NCBI RefSeq assembly: GCF_014650815.1
Contig: NZ_BMVR01000001.1
Coordinates: 434,001-498,000, forward strand
Reading direction: 5' to 3'
Source of the DNA: Streptomyces flavofungini
GTDB taxonomy: Bacteria > Actinomycetota > Actinomycetes > Streptomycetales > Streptomycetaceae
Length of the DNA stretch: 64,000 nt
The notes under the pieces were generated by a model. That model saw only the letters and a list, made by a program, of their open reading frames with translations, did no database searches and was not told the origin of the DNA. Made by a program: the position numbers and the translations under genes. Within the stretch, counting starts at the first letter, position 1. The number at the start of each line of letters is the position of its first letter. Below, in pieces: positions 8,555 to 15,954 of this stretch.

Positions 8555-9919
8555 GTGATCGACACCGCCCAGCCCGCCACGCCGCTCGCCTTCCGCCCCG
8601 GCCAGGACGGCTACGAGGACGAGCTCGCCGGATTCCAGACCGGGTACGCCCAGCGCCCCGACGTCGTCTTCGCGGTCGCGGGCACGGACGAGGTCGTCGC
8701 GGCCGTGGCGTACGCCGCCGAGCGAGGTCTGCCGGTCGGGGTAGAGGCAACCGGGCACGGCCGGCCGGACGCCTCGCGGGGCGGCGTGCTGATCAGCACC
8801 CGGCGCCTGGACGAGGTCGTCGTGGACCCCGTGGCGCGCACCGCCCGGGTCGGGGCGGGCGTCCGCTGGGGGCAGGTGGTCGCGGCCGCGGCGCAGCACG
8901 GGCTCGCGCCCCTGAACGGCTCGGCGCCGTCCGTGGGCGCCGTGTCGTACACGCTGGGCGGCGGGCTCGGCATCCTGGCGCGGGAGTTCGGGTACGCGGC
9001 CGACCACGTGCGGGCCCTGGACGTGGTCACGGCGGACGGCGCCGTGCGGCACGTGACGGCCGAGAGTGATCCGGAGCTGTTCTGGGGGCTGCTCGGCGGC
9101 GGCGCGAACCTCGGCGTCGTGACGTCCCTGGAGTTCGGCCTGGTGCCCGTGGCGCGGCTGTACGGGGGCGCGCTCGCCTTCGACGGGCGCGAGGTGGACC
9201 CGGCGGCGATTCTGCGCGCGTACACGGCCTGGGCGGAGACGGTCCCGGACGAGGTCAGCTCGTCCCTCGCCGCGCTGGTCTACCCGGACCTGCCGATGCT
9301 CCCGGAGGCGCTGCGGGGCCGCTATCTGGTGACCGTGCACGTCGCGTACACGGGCACGGCGGCGGACGGGGAGCGGCTGGTGGCGCCGCTGCGCGCGATC
9401 GGACCCGCCCACGACGACTCGCTGCGCGAACTGCCGTACACCGAGAACCACACCATCCACAGCGACCCGGACTTCCCGCACGCCTACTACGGGGAGAACC
9501 GCATGCTGGACGCCCTCGACACCGCGGGCCTTGAGCGCGTCCTGTCCCTGACCGGGCCCGCTGCCGACCGCATGCACGTCGTGCACCTCAAGCACCTGGG
9601 CGGCGCCCTCGCCCGGCCCGCCGCGAACGCCGTGCCGCACCGGGACGCGCGCTGGCTGCTGAGCATCCTGGCGCCCCTGAACGGCACCGGCGGCACCGAG
9701 GACACGGACGGGTCCGACCGGGAGCGCCTGCGGGAGCTGTACGCGGGCCTGTTCGGCGCGGTGGCGCCGGGGGCCGTCGGCCGGGCGCTGAACTTCACGT
9801 TCGCCGGGGGCGACCGGACCGAGGGGCTGTACGACGCCGAGACGCGCAAGAGGCTCGCCGGGCTGAAGGCCACGTACGACCCGGCGAACCTCTTCAGGCG
9901 GAACTACAACGTCCGTTGA
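8555..9919 (+). CDS. FAD-dependent oxidoreductase, berberine-bridge-enzyme-like
   Basis: The 454-residue protein has an FAD_binding_4 (PCMH) domain in the N-terminal half. Motifs are GVEATGHG (the flavin-histidine position) and LNGSAPSVGAVSYTLGGGLG. The usual Cys that makes a second flavin bond in BBE enzymes is absent from the latter, so at most single covalent attachment is predicted. The C-terminal BBE tail reads PANLFRRNYNVR. GTG 8555 follows GACGGAGG. Family members oxidise alcohols, amines or sugars; the substrate is unknown. It lacks a signal peptide. Its place between amino-acid permeases is suggestive only. Confidence 0.88.
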   Translation: MIDTAQPATPLAFRPGQDGYEDELAGFQTGYAQRPDVVFAVAGTDEVVAAVAYAAERGLPVGVEATGHGRPDASRGGVLISTRRLDEVVVDPVARTARVGAGVRWGQVVAAAAQHGLAPLNGSAPSVGAVSYTLGGGLGILAREFGYAADHVRALDVVTADGAVRHVTAESDPELFWGLLGGGANLGVVTSLEFGLVPVARLYGGALAFDGREVDPAAILRAYTAWAETVPDEVSSSLAALVYPDLPMLPEALRGRYLVTVHVAYTGTAADGERLVAPLRAIGPAHDDSLRELPYTENHTIHSDPDFPHAYYGENRMLDALDTAGLERVLSLTGPAADRMHVVHLKHLGGALARPAANAVPHRDARWLLSILAPLNGTGGTEDTDGSDRERLRELYAGLFGAVAPGAVGRALNFTFAGGDRTEGLYDAETRKRLAGLKATYDPANLFRRNYNVR

Positions 9920-9943
9920 CGTACGGACGACGGACGTGCCGCG

Positions 9944-10525
9944 TCAGCGCTTGTCGTCGATGAGCTTCCACGCCAGCGGCAGCACACCCATCGCGAGCGC
10001 CGCCTTGAGCGCGTCGCCGATGAGGAACGGTGTGAGTCCGGCCGCGACCGCCTCGGTGAGGGACATGCCGGTGGCCGCGGCCAGGTACGGCACGCCGACG
10101 GCGTAGATGATCGCGGAGCCGAGGACCATCGTCCCGGCCGTGCGCACCACGTTCCGGTCGGCGCCGCGGCGGGCGAGGGCGCCCACGACCAGCGCGGCCA
10201 GCATCATGCCGAAGACGTAGCCGAGGCTCGGCGCGCCCATGCCCGCCTTGCCCTGTGCGAACCAGGGCATGCCCGCCATGCCGACGACCGCGTACACCGC
10301 GAGCGAGGCCGCGCCGCGGTAGGCGCCGAGCGAGGTGCCGACGAGCAGGGCCGCGAAGGTCTGGCCCGTGACCGGGACCGGGGAGCCGGGGACCGGGACG
10401 GCGATCTGGGCCGCGATGCCGGTGAGGGCGGCGCCGCCGAGGACCAGGGTGGCGTCCTTCACGCGGGAGGCGGGGATCAGGTCGGCCAGGACCTGGCCCG
10501 GACGGGTTATGGCGGCTGTGCTCAT
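9944..10525 (-). CDS. bioY: Biotin transporter BioY
   Basis: This 193-residue integral membrane S-component binds biotin for an ECF-type transporter. It shows about six helices, the conserved PVTGQTFAALLVGTSLGAYRG and AGMPWFAQGKAG segments, and a C-terminal helix. GGAGT lies before ATG 10525. No EcfA/EcfT genes adjoin it, so it acts alone or with shared modules. It is convergent with the upstream oxidase gene and divergent from the second permease. Confidence 0.93.
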   Translation of the reverse strand: MSTAAITRPGQVLADLIPASRVKDATLVLGGAALTGIAAQIAVPVPGSPVPVTGQTFAALLVGTSLGAYRGAASLAVYAVVGMAGMPWFAQGKAGMGAPSLGYVFGMMLAALVVGALARRGADRNVVRTAGTMVLGSAIIYAVGVPYLAAATGMSLTEAVAAGLTPFLIGDALKAALAMGVLPLAWKLIDDKR

Positions 10526-10832
10526 CGGGACTCCGTGATTCTGGGGGCCTGGGGAAGTGGGGTCTCCCCTGCTCGTGCGAAGCCGAGAGCTCGGGGAAGA
10601 GCGGGACGCTGTGACCTTATCCCCGGGAGGGGCGCCGGATCAGGGGGTGCCGGTGACAAAGGCAGCGGCCCGGCATTGGTGGGCTTCGTACAAAGGCACC
10701 GGGGCACACCTCGTTCGGCGTGACGCTCGTCACTGAGGTCAGTGCCGTGGCGGCCCCGGTTGCTTCGGGGGACATCCAGCGGCGACACTGTGGATTCCCG
10801 CCAAACTCCTTGAGCCCGAGAGCCGACGACAC
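10526..10832. other. Divergent intergenic region with element C and a short palindrome
   Basis: This 307-nt gap separates bioY from permease 2. It holds one copy of a short dispersed element (about 10566-10601), whose core GAAGCCGAGAGCTCGGGGAA resembles the copy inside the coding sequence at 21073. It also has the palindrome CACTGA-GG-TCAGTG at 10731-10744, a candidate operator. I see no gene in it. Confidence 0.5.
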
Positions 10833-12281
10833 GTGAAGCACGACTCCTTGCCGTCCCGGTCTGCGGTGCCCCCTGCGGGAGCGACGGCGGTCGACACGCC
10901 CGCCGCCACGGACGCGGGTCCCGAACCCCTCGGCGGCGGCCTCAAGCAGCGCCACCTCACCATGCTGGGCCTCGGCGGCGTCATCGGCGCCGGGCTCTTC
11001 GTCGGATCGGGGGCCGGGATCGAGGTCGCGGGTCCCGGGATCGTCCTCTCTTATCTGATCGCGGGCGCGCTCGCGATGTGCGTGATGCGGATGCTCGGCG
11101 AGATGTCCGCCGCGATGCCCGCGTCCGGCGCGTTCTCCGTGCACGCGGAGCGGGCGCTGGGCCGGTGGGCCGGGTTCTCGGTGGGGTGGCTGTACTGGTT
11201 CCTGCTGGTCGTGGTGCTCGCAGTGGAGGCGACCGGCGCAGCCCGGATCGCGGGCGAGTGGGCGCCGGGGGTGCCGCAGTGGGCGTGGGTGCTGGTCTTC
11301 ATGGTGTTCTTCACCGGCGCCAACCTCGCGGCCGTGAAGAACTTCGGCGAGTTCGAGTTCTGGTTCGCGGCCCTGAAGGTCTTCGCGATCGTCGCGTTCC
11401 TCGTTCTCGGGCTGCTCGCGATCTTCGGGGTCCTGCCCGACACCGACCCGGTCGGCTTCACGCATCTGACCGGTGACGGCGGCTTCCTGCCGCACGGCTG
11501 GGACGGGGTGGTCTCCGGTGTGGTCGTGGTGCTCTTCGCCTTCGGCGGTCTGGAGATCGTGACGATCGCGGCGGCGGAGTCCGACGATCCGGTGCGGTCG
11601 GTCGCGCGGGCGGTGCGCAGCGCGGTGTACCGCATCCTCTTCTTCTATGTCGGCTCGATGCTGGTCATCGTGACGGTGCTGCCGTGGACGGCGCAGCGGG
11701 CGGGTTTCAGCCCGTATGTCACGGTCCTCGACTCCATCGGTGTCCCGTCGGCCGGGACCCTCATGAACATCGTGGTGTTCGTGGCGCTCCTGTCGTCCCT
11801 GAACGCCAATCTGTACGGCTCCTCGCGCATGATCTTCTCCCTCGCCGAGCGCGGCGAGGCGCCGAGGGCACTCCTTCAGGTGTCGGGGGGCGGGGTGCCG
11901 CGCCGGGCCGTGCTCGCCTCGGTGGCCTTCGGCTTCGTGTCCGTCCTGCTGAATCTGAAGTGGCCCGAGTCCGTCTTCCTCTACATGCTCAACTCGGTCG
12001 GCGCGGCGCTGCTGTTCGTGTGGGCGCTGATCGCGCTCTCGCAGTTGCGGCTGCGGCGGCGCATCGAGCGCGAGGCGCCCGAGCGCCTGACCCTGCGGAT
12101 GTGGTTCTTCCCGTGGCTGACGTGGGCGGCGCTCGCGGCGATGGCCGTGGTGATCGTGCTGATGCTCCGGGACGACGGGGCGCGGCCGCAGTTGCTGTGG
12201 TCGGCGGGCGCGACGGCCCTGGTGATCGCGGTGGCGTGGGTACGGGAGTGGCGTACCGGACGCGGACACTCACACTTCTGA
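10833..12281 (+). CDS. Amino-acid permease, APC superfamily (paralogue 2)
   Basis: The 482-residue permease has 12 predicted helices and the motif LGLGGVIGAGLFVGSGAGI in helix 1. NLAAVKNFGEFEFWFA is shared almost exactly with paralogue 3 at 12429. GTG 10833 was taken as the start because it gives a hydrophilic 40-residue tail like its neighbours; an obvious strong ribosome site is lacking. Substrate is unknown. Loop differences from paralogues 1 and 3 suggest separate specificities rather than recent duplication. Confidence 0.88.
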   Translation: MKHDSLPSRSAVPPAGATAVDTPAATDAGPEPLGGGLKQRHLTMLGLGGVIGAGLFVGSGAGIEVAGPGIVLSYLIAGALAMCVMRMLGEMSAAMPASGAFSVHAERALGRWAGFSVGWLYWFLLVVVLAVEATGAARIAGEWAPGVPQWAWVLVFMVFFTGANLAAVKNFGEFEFWFAALKVFAIVAFLVLGLLAIFGVLPDTDPVGFTHLTGDGGFLPHGWDGVVSGVVVVLFAFGGLEIVTIAAAESDDPVRSVARAVRSAVYRILFFYVGSMLVIVTVLPWTAQRAGFSPYVTVLDSIGVPSAGTLMNIVVFVALLSSLNANLYGSSRMIFSLAERGEAPRALLQVSGGGVPRRAVLASVAFGFVSVLLNLKWPESVFLYMLNSVGAALLFVWALIALSQLRLRRRIEREAPERLTLRMWFFPWLTWAALAAMAVVIVLMLRDDGARPQLLWSAGATALVIAVAWVREWRTGRGHSHF

Positions 12282-12428
12282 CGCAAATATGTTCTTGATG
12301 TAAAGACTTCTTCACCATGTGTGAGCGTGGTGTCCGTATACCGGTCAACTGTTCCCTGTGAGCGGTGCCCGCGCTCAGACTGTGGCCCGCTCCGCTCTCC
12401 CGTCTCTGCTACTGAACAGGGCACGCCC

Positions 12429-13838
12429 ATGTCTCGGACGTCCTTGCAGGACGCACCACCCAAAGTCGATTCCCCGCTGGGCCACGGCCTCAAGCAGCGC
12501 CATCTGTCGATGATCGCCCTCGGCGGCGTGATCGGCGCCGGGCTCTTCGTGGGCTCCGGCACCGCCATCGCCGCGGCCGGACCTTCGATCATCCTGGCGT
12601 ACGCGATCTCCGGCGCCCTGGTCATGCTCGTCATGCGCATGCTGGGCGAGATGGCCGCGGCCAATCCGGCGTCCGGCTCCTTCTCCGTGCACGCCGAGCG
12701 GGCGATGGGTCCGTGGGCCGGGTTCACCGCGGGCTGGTCGTTCTGGTTCCTGCTCTGCGTGGCCGTCGGCCTGGAGGGCATCGGCGCCGCGAAGATCGTG
12801 CACGGCTGGGTGCCGGGGGTCCCGGAGTGGGCCTGGGTCGCCCTGTTCATGCTGATGTTCTGCGCCACGAACCTCGCGGCCGTGAAGAACTTCGGCGAGT
12901 TCGAGTTCTGGTTCGCCGCCCTGAAGGTCGGCGCGATCGTCCTCTTCCTCGGCATCGGCGTGCTCGCCATCCTCGGCTGGCTCCCCGACACCGACGCGCC
13001 CGGCATGACCAACCTCACCGGGCAGGGCGGGTTCATGCCCAACGGTGTGGACGGTTTGATCGTCGGACTGCTCGCCTCCGTGTTCGCGTACGGAGGCCTG
13101 GAGACCGTCACCATCGCGGCGGCCGAGTCCGAGCACCCCGTGCAGGGCGTGGCCAAGGCCGTCCGCACGGCGATGTGGCGGATCGCGCTCTTCTACGTCG
13201 GCTCGATGGCCGTCGTCGTGACGCTGCTGCCGTGGACGGCCGAGGAGGTCGCCGCGAAGGGTCCGTACGTCGCCACGCTCGACCACCTCGGCATCGACGG
13301 CGCCGGCCAGATCATGAACGTGGTCGTCCTGATCGCCCTGCTCTCCGCGATGAACGCCAACATCTACGGCGCGTCCCGCATGGCCAACTCCCTGGTGGCG
13401 CGCGACCAGGGCCCGAAGGCGCTCGGGCGGCTCTACGGGGGCGTGCCGCGCATCGCCGTCGCCACGTCGTCGGCCTTCGGCTTCCTGTGCGTCCTGCTCA
13501 GCTACTGGCGGCCCGACGACATCTTCCAGTGGCTGCTCAACACCATCGGCGCGATCATCCTCGTCGTGTGGTTCTTCATCGCGGTCGCGCAGTTGAGGCT
13601 GCGCGCGAAGCTGGAGCGCGAGTCGCCGGAGAAGCTGGTCGTGAAGATGTGGCTCTTCCCCTGGCTCACCTACGTGGCCCTGGCCGGGATGGCGACGGTG
13701 TTCGTCCTGATGGCCCGCGAGTCCGAGACCCGCACCCAGCTCCTCTACACGGGCGGCCTGACCCTGCTCCTCATGGTGATCGGCTACGCCCGCCAGAAGG
13801 CCGTGGAGAACCGCGACTCCGGCGCGCCCTCCTCCTGA
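12429..13838 (+). CDS. Amino-acid permease, APC superfamily (paralogue 3)
   Basis: This 469-residue 12-helix permease starts MSRTSLQDAPPK and contains IALGGVIGAGLFVGSGTAI in helix 1. The open frame extends to 12321, but ATG 12429 fits the family length and the N-terminal pattern of the two upstream paralogues. A 147-nt, locally A/T-richer gap (12282-12428) separates it from paralogue 2, so it probably has its own promoter. A strong hairpin follows its stop. Confidence 0.9.
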   Translation: MSRTSLQDAPPKVDSPLGHGLKQRHLSMIALGGVIGAGLFVGSGTAIAAAGPSIILAYAISGALVMLVMRMLGEMAAANPASGSFSVHAERAMGPWAGFTAGWSFWFLLCVAVGLEGIGAAKIVHGWVPGVPEWAWVALFMLMFCATNLAAVKNFGEFEFWFAALKVGAIVLFLGIGVLAILGWLPDTDAPGMTNLTGQGGFMPNGVDGLIVGLLASVFAYGGLETVTIAAAESEHPVQGVAKAVRTAMWRIALFYVGSMAVVVTLLPWTAEEVAAKGPYVATLDHLGIDGAGQIMNVVVLIALLSAMNANIYGASRMANSLVARDQGPKALGRLYGGVPRIAVATSSAFGFLCVLLSYWRPDDIFQWLLNTIGAIILVVWFFIAVAQLRLRAKLERESPEKLVVKMWLFPWLTYVALAGMATVFVLMARESETRTQLLYTGGLTLLLMVIGYARQKAVENRDSGAPSS

Positions 13839-13871
13839 CGCCCCCCGGCACCGCCTGGCGCCGACGCGCCC

Positions 13872-13905
13872 GAAGGCCCCGCTCCCCCTGTGGAGCGGGG
13901 CCTTC
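13872..13905 (+). terminator. Perfect 14-bp hairpin terminator
   Basis: The arms GAAGGCCCCGCTCC (13872-13885) and GGAGCGGGGCCTTC (13892-13905) pair fully around 6 nt. It starts 34 nt after the third permease. Confidence 0.8.
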
Positions 13906-13909
13906 GGCC

Positions 13910-13945
13910 GTCCGGGCCGTCCGGGCCGTCCGGGCCGTCCGGGCC
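13910..13945. repeat. Four tandem copies of a 9-bp unit
   Basis: GTCCGGGCC is repeated four times without mismatch immediately downstream of the terminator hairpin. It is outside coding sequence. Confidence 0.85.
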
Positions 13946-14018
13946 GGAGGACCGTGGGTCCCTCGGCCTAGGACGAAGGGCTGATCAACTTCACCGTACT
14001 CCTGCTGCTAGCCTGCAG

Positions 14019-14035
14019 TTGCACATAGGTCGCAA
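14019..14035 (+). promoter_or_regulatory. Candidate Nur box upstream of sodF
   Basis: TTGC-N9-GCAA (TTGCACATAGGTCGCAA) lies 69 nt before the sodF start. It fits the Nur-box pattern tTGCaa-N5-ttGCAA that I recall for the nickel-responsive Fur homologue of Streptomyces, which represses sodF when nickel is present. The core promoter elements around it are not clear to me. Confidence 0.6.
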
Positions 14036-14104
14036 TAAGAGGTGCGAAGCGGCGCCGCGCGACACGGCGCGGCACGCACGCAGAGCACGTCGGAGGGCTC
14101 TCTC

Positions 14105-14755
14105 ATGGCCATTTACACGCTTCCTGAACTTCCGTACGACTACGCGGCGCTGGAGCCGGTGATCAACCCGCAGATCATCGAGCTGCACCACGACAAGCAC
14201 CACGCCGCGTACGTCAAGGGCGCGAACGACACCCTGGAGCAGCTGGCGGAGGCCCGCGACAAGGAGTCGTGGGGCGCCATCAACGGCCTGGAGAAGAACC
14301 TGGCCTTCCACCTCTCCGGGCACATCCTGCACAGCATCTACTGGCACAACATGAACGGCCCGAAGGACGGCGGCGGCGGTGAGCCCACGGCCGCCGACGG
14401 CGTCGGTGAGCTCGCGGACGCCATCACCGAGTCCTTCGGCTCCTTCGCCAAGTTCAAGGCCCAGCTCACCAAGGCCTCGGCGACGACCCAGGGTTCGGGC
14501 TGGGGCGTGCTCGCCTACGAGCCGCTCAGCAACCGCCTGATCGTCGAGCAGATCTACGACCACCAGGGCAACGTCGGCCAGGGCTCGACCCCGATCCTGG
14601 TCTTCGACGCCTGGGAGCACGCCTTCTACCTGCAGTACAAGAACCAGAAGGTGGACTTCATCGAGGCCATGTGGCAGGTCGTGAACTGGCAGGACGTGGC
14701 GAAGCGTTACGAGGCCGCCAAGCAGCGCGTGAACAGCCTGCTGCTGGCTCCGTGA
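14105..14755 (+). CDS. sodF: Superoxide dismutase [Fe/Fe-Zn]
   Basis: This 216-residue Fe/Mn-family enzyme disproportionates superoxide in the cytoplasm. Metal ligands are visible: His in [18 protein letters not shown], His in [16 protein letters not shown], and Asp/His in [16 protein letters not shown] 14105 follows GGAGGGC. In S. coelicolor sodF is known to be nickel-repressed through Nur and to be targeted near its ribosome site by a small RNA made from sodN mRNA. The Nur-like box upstream agrees with that control; sodN is not in this window. Confidence 0.96.
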   Translation: MAIYTLPELPYDYAALEPVINPQIIELHHDKHHAAYVKGANDTLEQLAEARDKESWGAINGLEKNLAFHLSGHILHSIYWHNMNGPKDGGGGEPTAADGVGELADAITESFGSFAKFKAQLTKASATTQGSGWGVLAYEPLSNRLIVEQIYDHQGNVGQGSTPILVFDAWEHAFYLQYKNQKVDFIEAMWQVVNWQDVAKRYEAAKQRVNSLLLAP

Positions 14756-14840
14756 CCCCACCTGCCAGGGGGCACCGCCCCCGGTGAATCGTCCTGCCTC
14801 GTGATCGTCTTCTCAACCTTCATGACGGCAGGCGGATGGA

Positions 14841-14881
14841 CGAAAGGCCTCCGCGAGGACGTGACTCGCGGGGGCCTTTCG
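14841..14881 (+). terminator. Hairpin terminator after sodF
   Basis: The arms 14841-14856 (CGAAAGGCCTCCGCGA) and 14866-14881 pair with one G-U wobble and a 9-nt loop. It lies 85 nt past the sodF stop and 30 nt before the next gene start, so it insulates the two. Confidence 0.7.
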
Positions 14882-14911
14882 GTGTGCCGGAATCCGGCAG
14901 AAAGTGGCTCC

Positions 14912-15139
14912 ATGCCGCAACCCACAGAGCTGTCCTGCTGGACATGCCCGACCAACGAGCTGCAGTTGCACCGTCCGTTGACCGAGGCGCAGAAGATCTG
15001 GCTGCGCGCCAAGATCGACGAGACCTACGTGGAGCACTACTGGATGTGCGCCAAACCCGGCTGCCGGAACGTACGCACCTATATGACCGAGCGGAGCTTC
15101 CGGGGCACGCCCGTGAAAATACCGCCGGGCATCGACTGA
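14912..15139 (+). CDS. Small Cys-containing protein of unknown function
   Basis: This 75-residue protein starts MPQPTELSCWTCPTNELQL and later carries MCAKPGCRNV. CxxC and C-x4-C pairs spaced by about 40 residues could bind one zinc. It has no signal peptide or membrane segment. A weak purine-rich site (AGAAAG) precedes ATG 14912. I do not recognise a named family. It is convergent with the nitroreductase-like gene. Confidence 0.7.
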   Translation: MPQPTELSCWTCPTNELQLHRPLTEAQKIWLRAKIDETYVEHYWMCAKPGCRNVRTYMTERSFRGTPVKIPPGID

Positions 15140-15153
15140 GCGCCCGTCGACGG

Positions 15154-15810
15154 TCAGTCGAAGATCGGACCCTGCGTACGCGTCCGCTTGATCTCGTAGA
15201 AGCCCGGCGTGGACGCCACCAGGAGCGTGCCGTCCCACAGGCGGGCCGCCGCCTCGCCCTTGGGGGCGGGGGTGACGACCGGGCCGAAGAAGGCGACCTG
15301 TTCGCCGTCGGTGCCGGGGACGGCGATGACGGGGGTGCCCACCTCCTGGCCGACCTTCTCGATGCCCTCGTTGTGGGAGGCGCGCAGCTCGGCGTCGTAG
15401 GGCGTGGACTCCCAGTGGTCGAGGAGCGAGTCGGGCAGGCTCACGTCCTTCAGGGCGCCCGCGACGGCCTCCCTGGTGGGGCCTTCGCCCTGGTTGTGGA
15501 TGCGGGTGCCGAGCGCGGTGTAGAAGTCGCCGAGGACCTCGGGGCCGTGCTCCTGCTGGGCCGCGATGACGACGCGCACGGGACCCCAGGCGTGGGTCTC
15601 CAGCATCTCGCGGTACTCCTCCGGCAGCTCGTCGAGCTTGTTCTCGTTGAGGACGGCGAGGCTCATCACATGCCAGCGGACCTCGATGTCGCGGACCTTC
15701 TCGACCTCGAGGACCCAGCGCGAGGTCATCCACGCCCAGGGGCACAGCGGGTCGAACCAGAAGTCGACCGGGGTCTTGCCGTTCGCGGTCTGGGCGGCGT
15801 TCTCAGCCAT
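15154..15810 (-). CDS. DsbA-family protein, mycothiol-dependent nitroreductase (Rv2466c)-like
   Basis: This 218-residue thioredoxin-fold protein resembles M. tuberculosis Rv2466c along its whole length, for example DFWFDPLCPW, VMSLAVLNEN, RIHNQGEGPTREAV and VAFFGPV. Rv2466c reduces nitro compounds with mycothiol and uses a CPWC centre. Here the motif is C23-P-W-A26, so the second cysteine is missing and a monothiol mechanism would be needed. ATG 15810 gives the canonical N-terminus. The gene is divergent from pepN across 144 nt. Confidence 0.9.
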   Translation of the reverse strand: MAENAAQTANGKTPVDFWFDPLCPWAWMTSRWVLEVEKVRDIEVRWHVMSLAVLNENKLDELPEEYREMLETHAWGPVRVVIAAQQEHGPEVLGDFYTALGTRIHNQGEGPTREAVAGALKDVSLPDSLLDHWESTPYDAELRASHNEGIEKVGQEVGTPVIAVPGTDGEQVAFFGPVVTPAPKGEAAARLWDGTLLVASTPGFYEIKRTRTQGPIFD

Positions 15811-15954
15811 GTCTCTCCCTAAGGGATCCGTTCGGGGACTGGCTTCGAAACGTCGGGGGCGCACCGGGGCATTCCCGGATGTCCGCCGAACGGACCGCGT
15901 GCGAGGATCAGTGGCATTCGAACGATTCATGCGAGCCACAAGGGAGTGCCGCCC

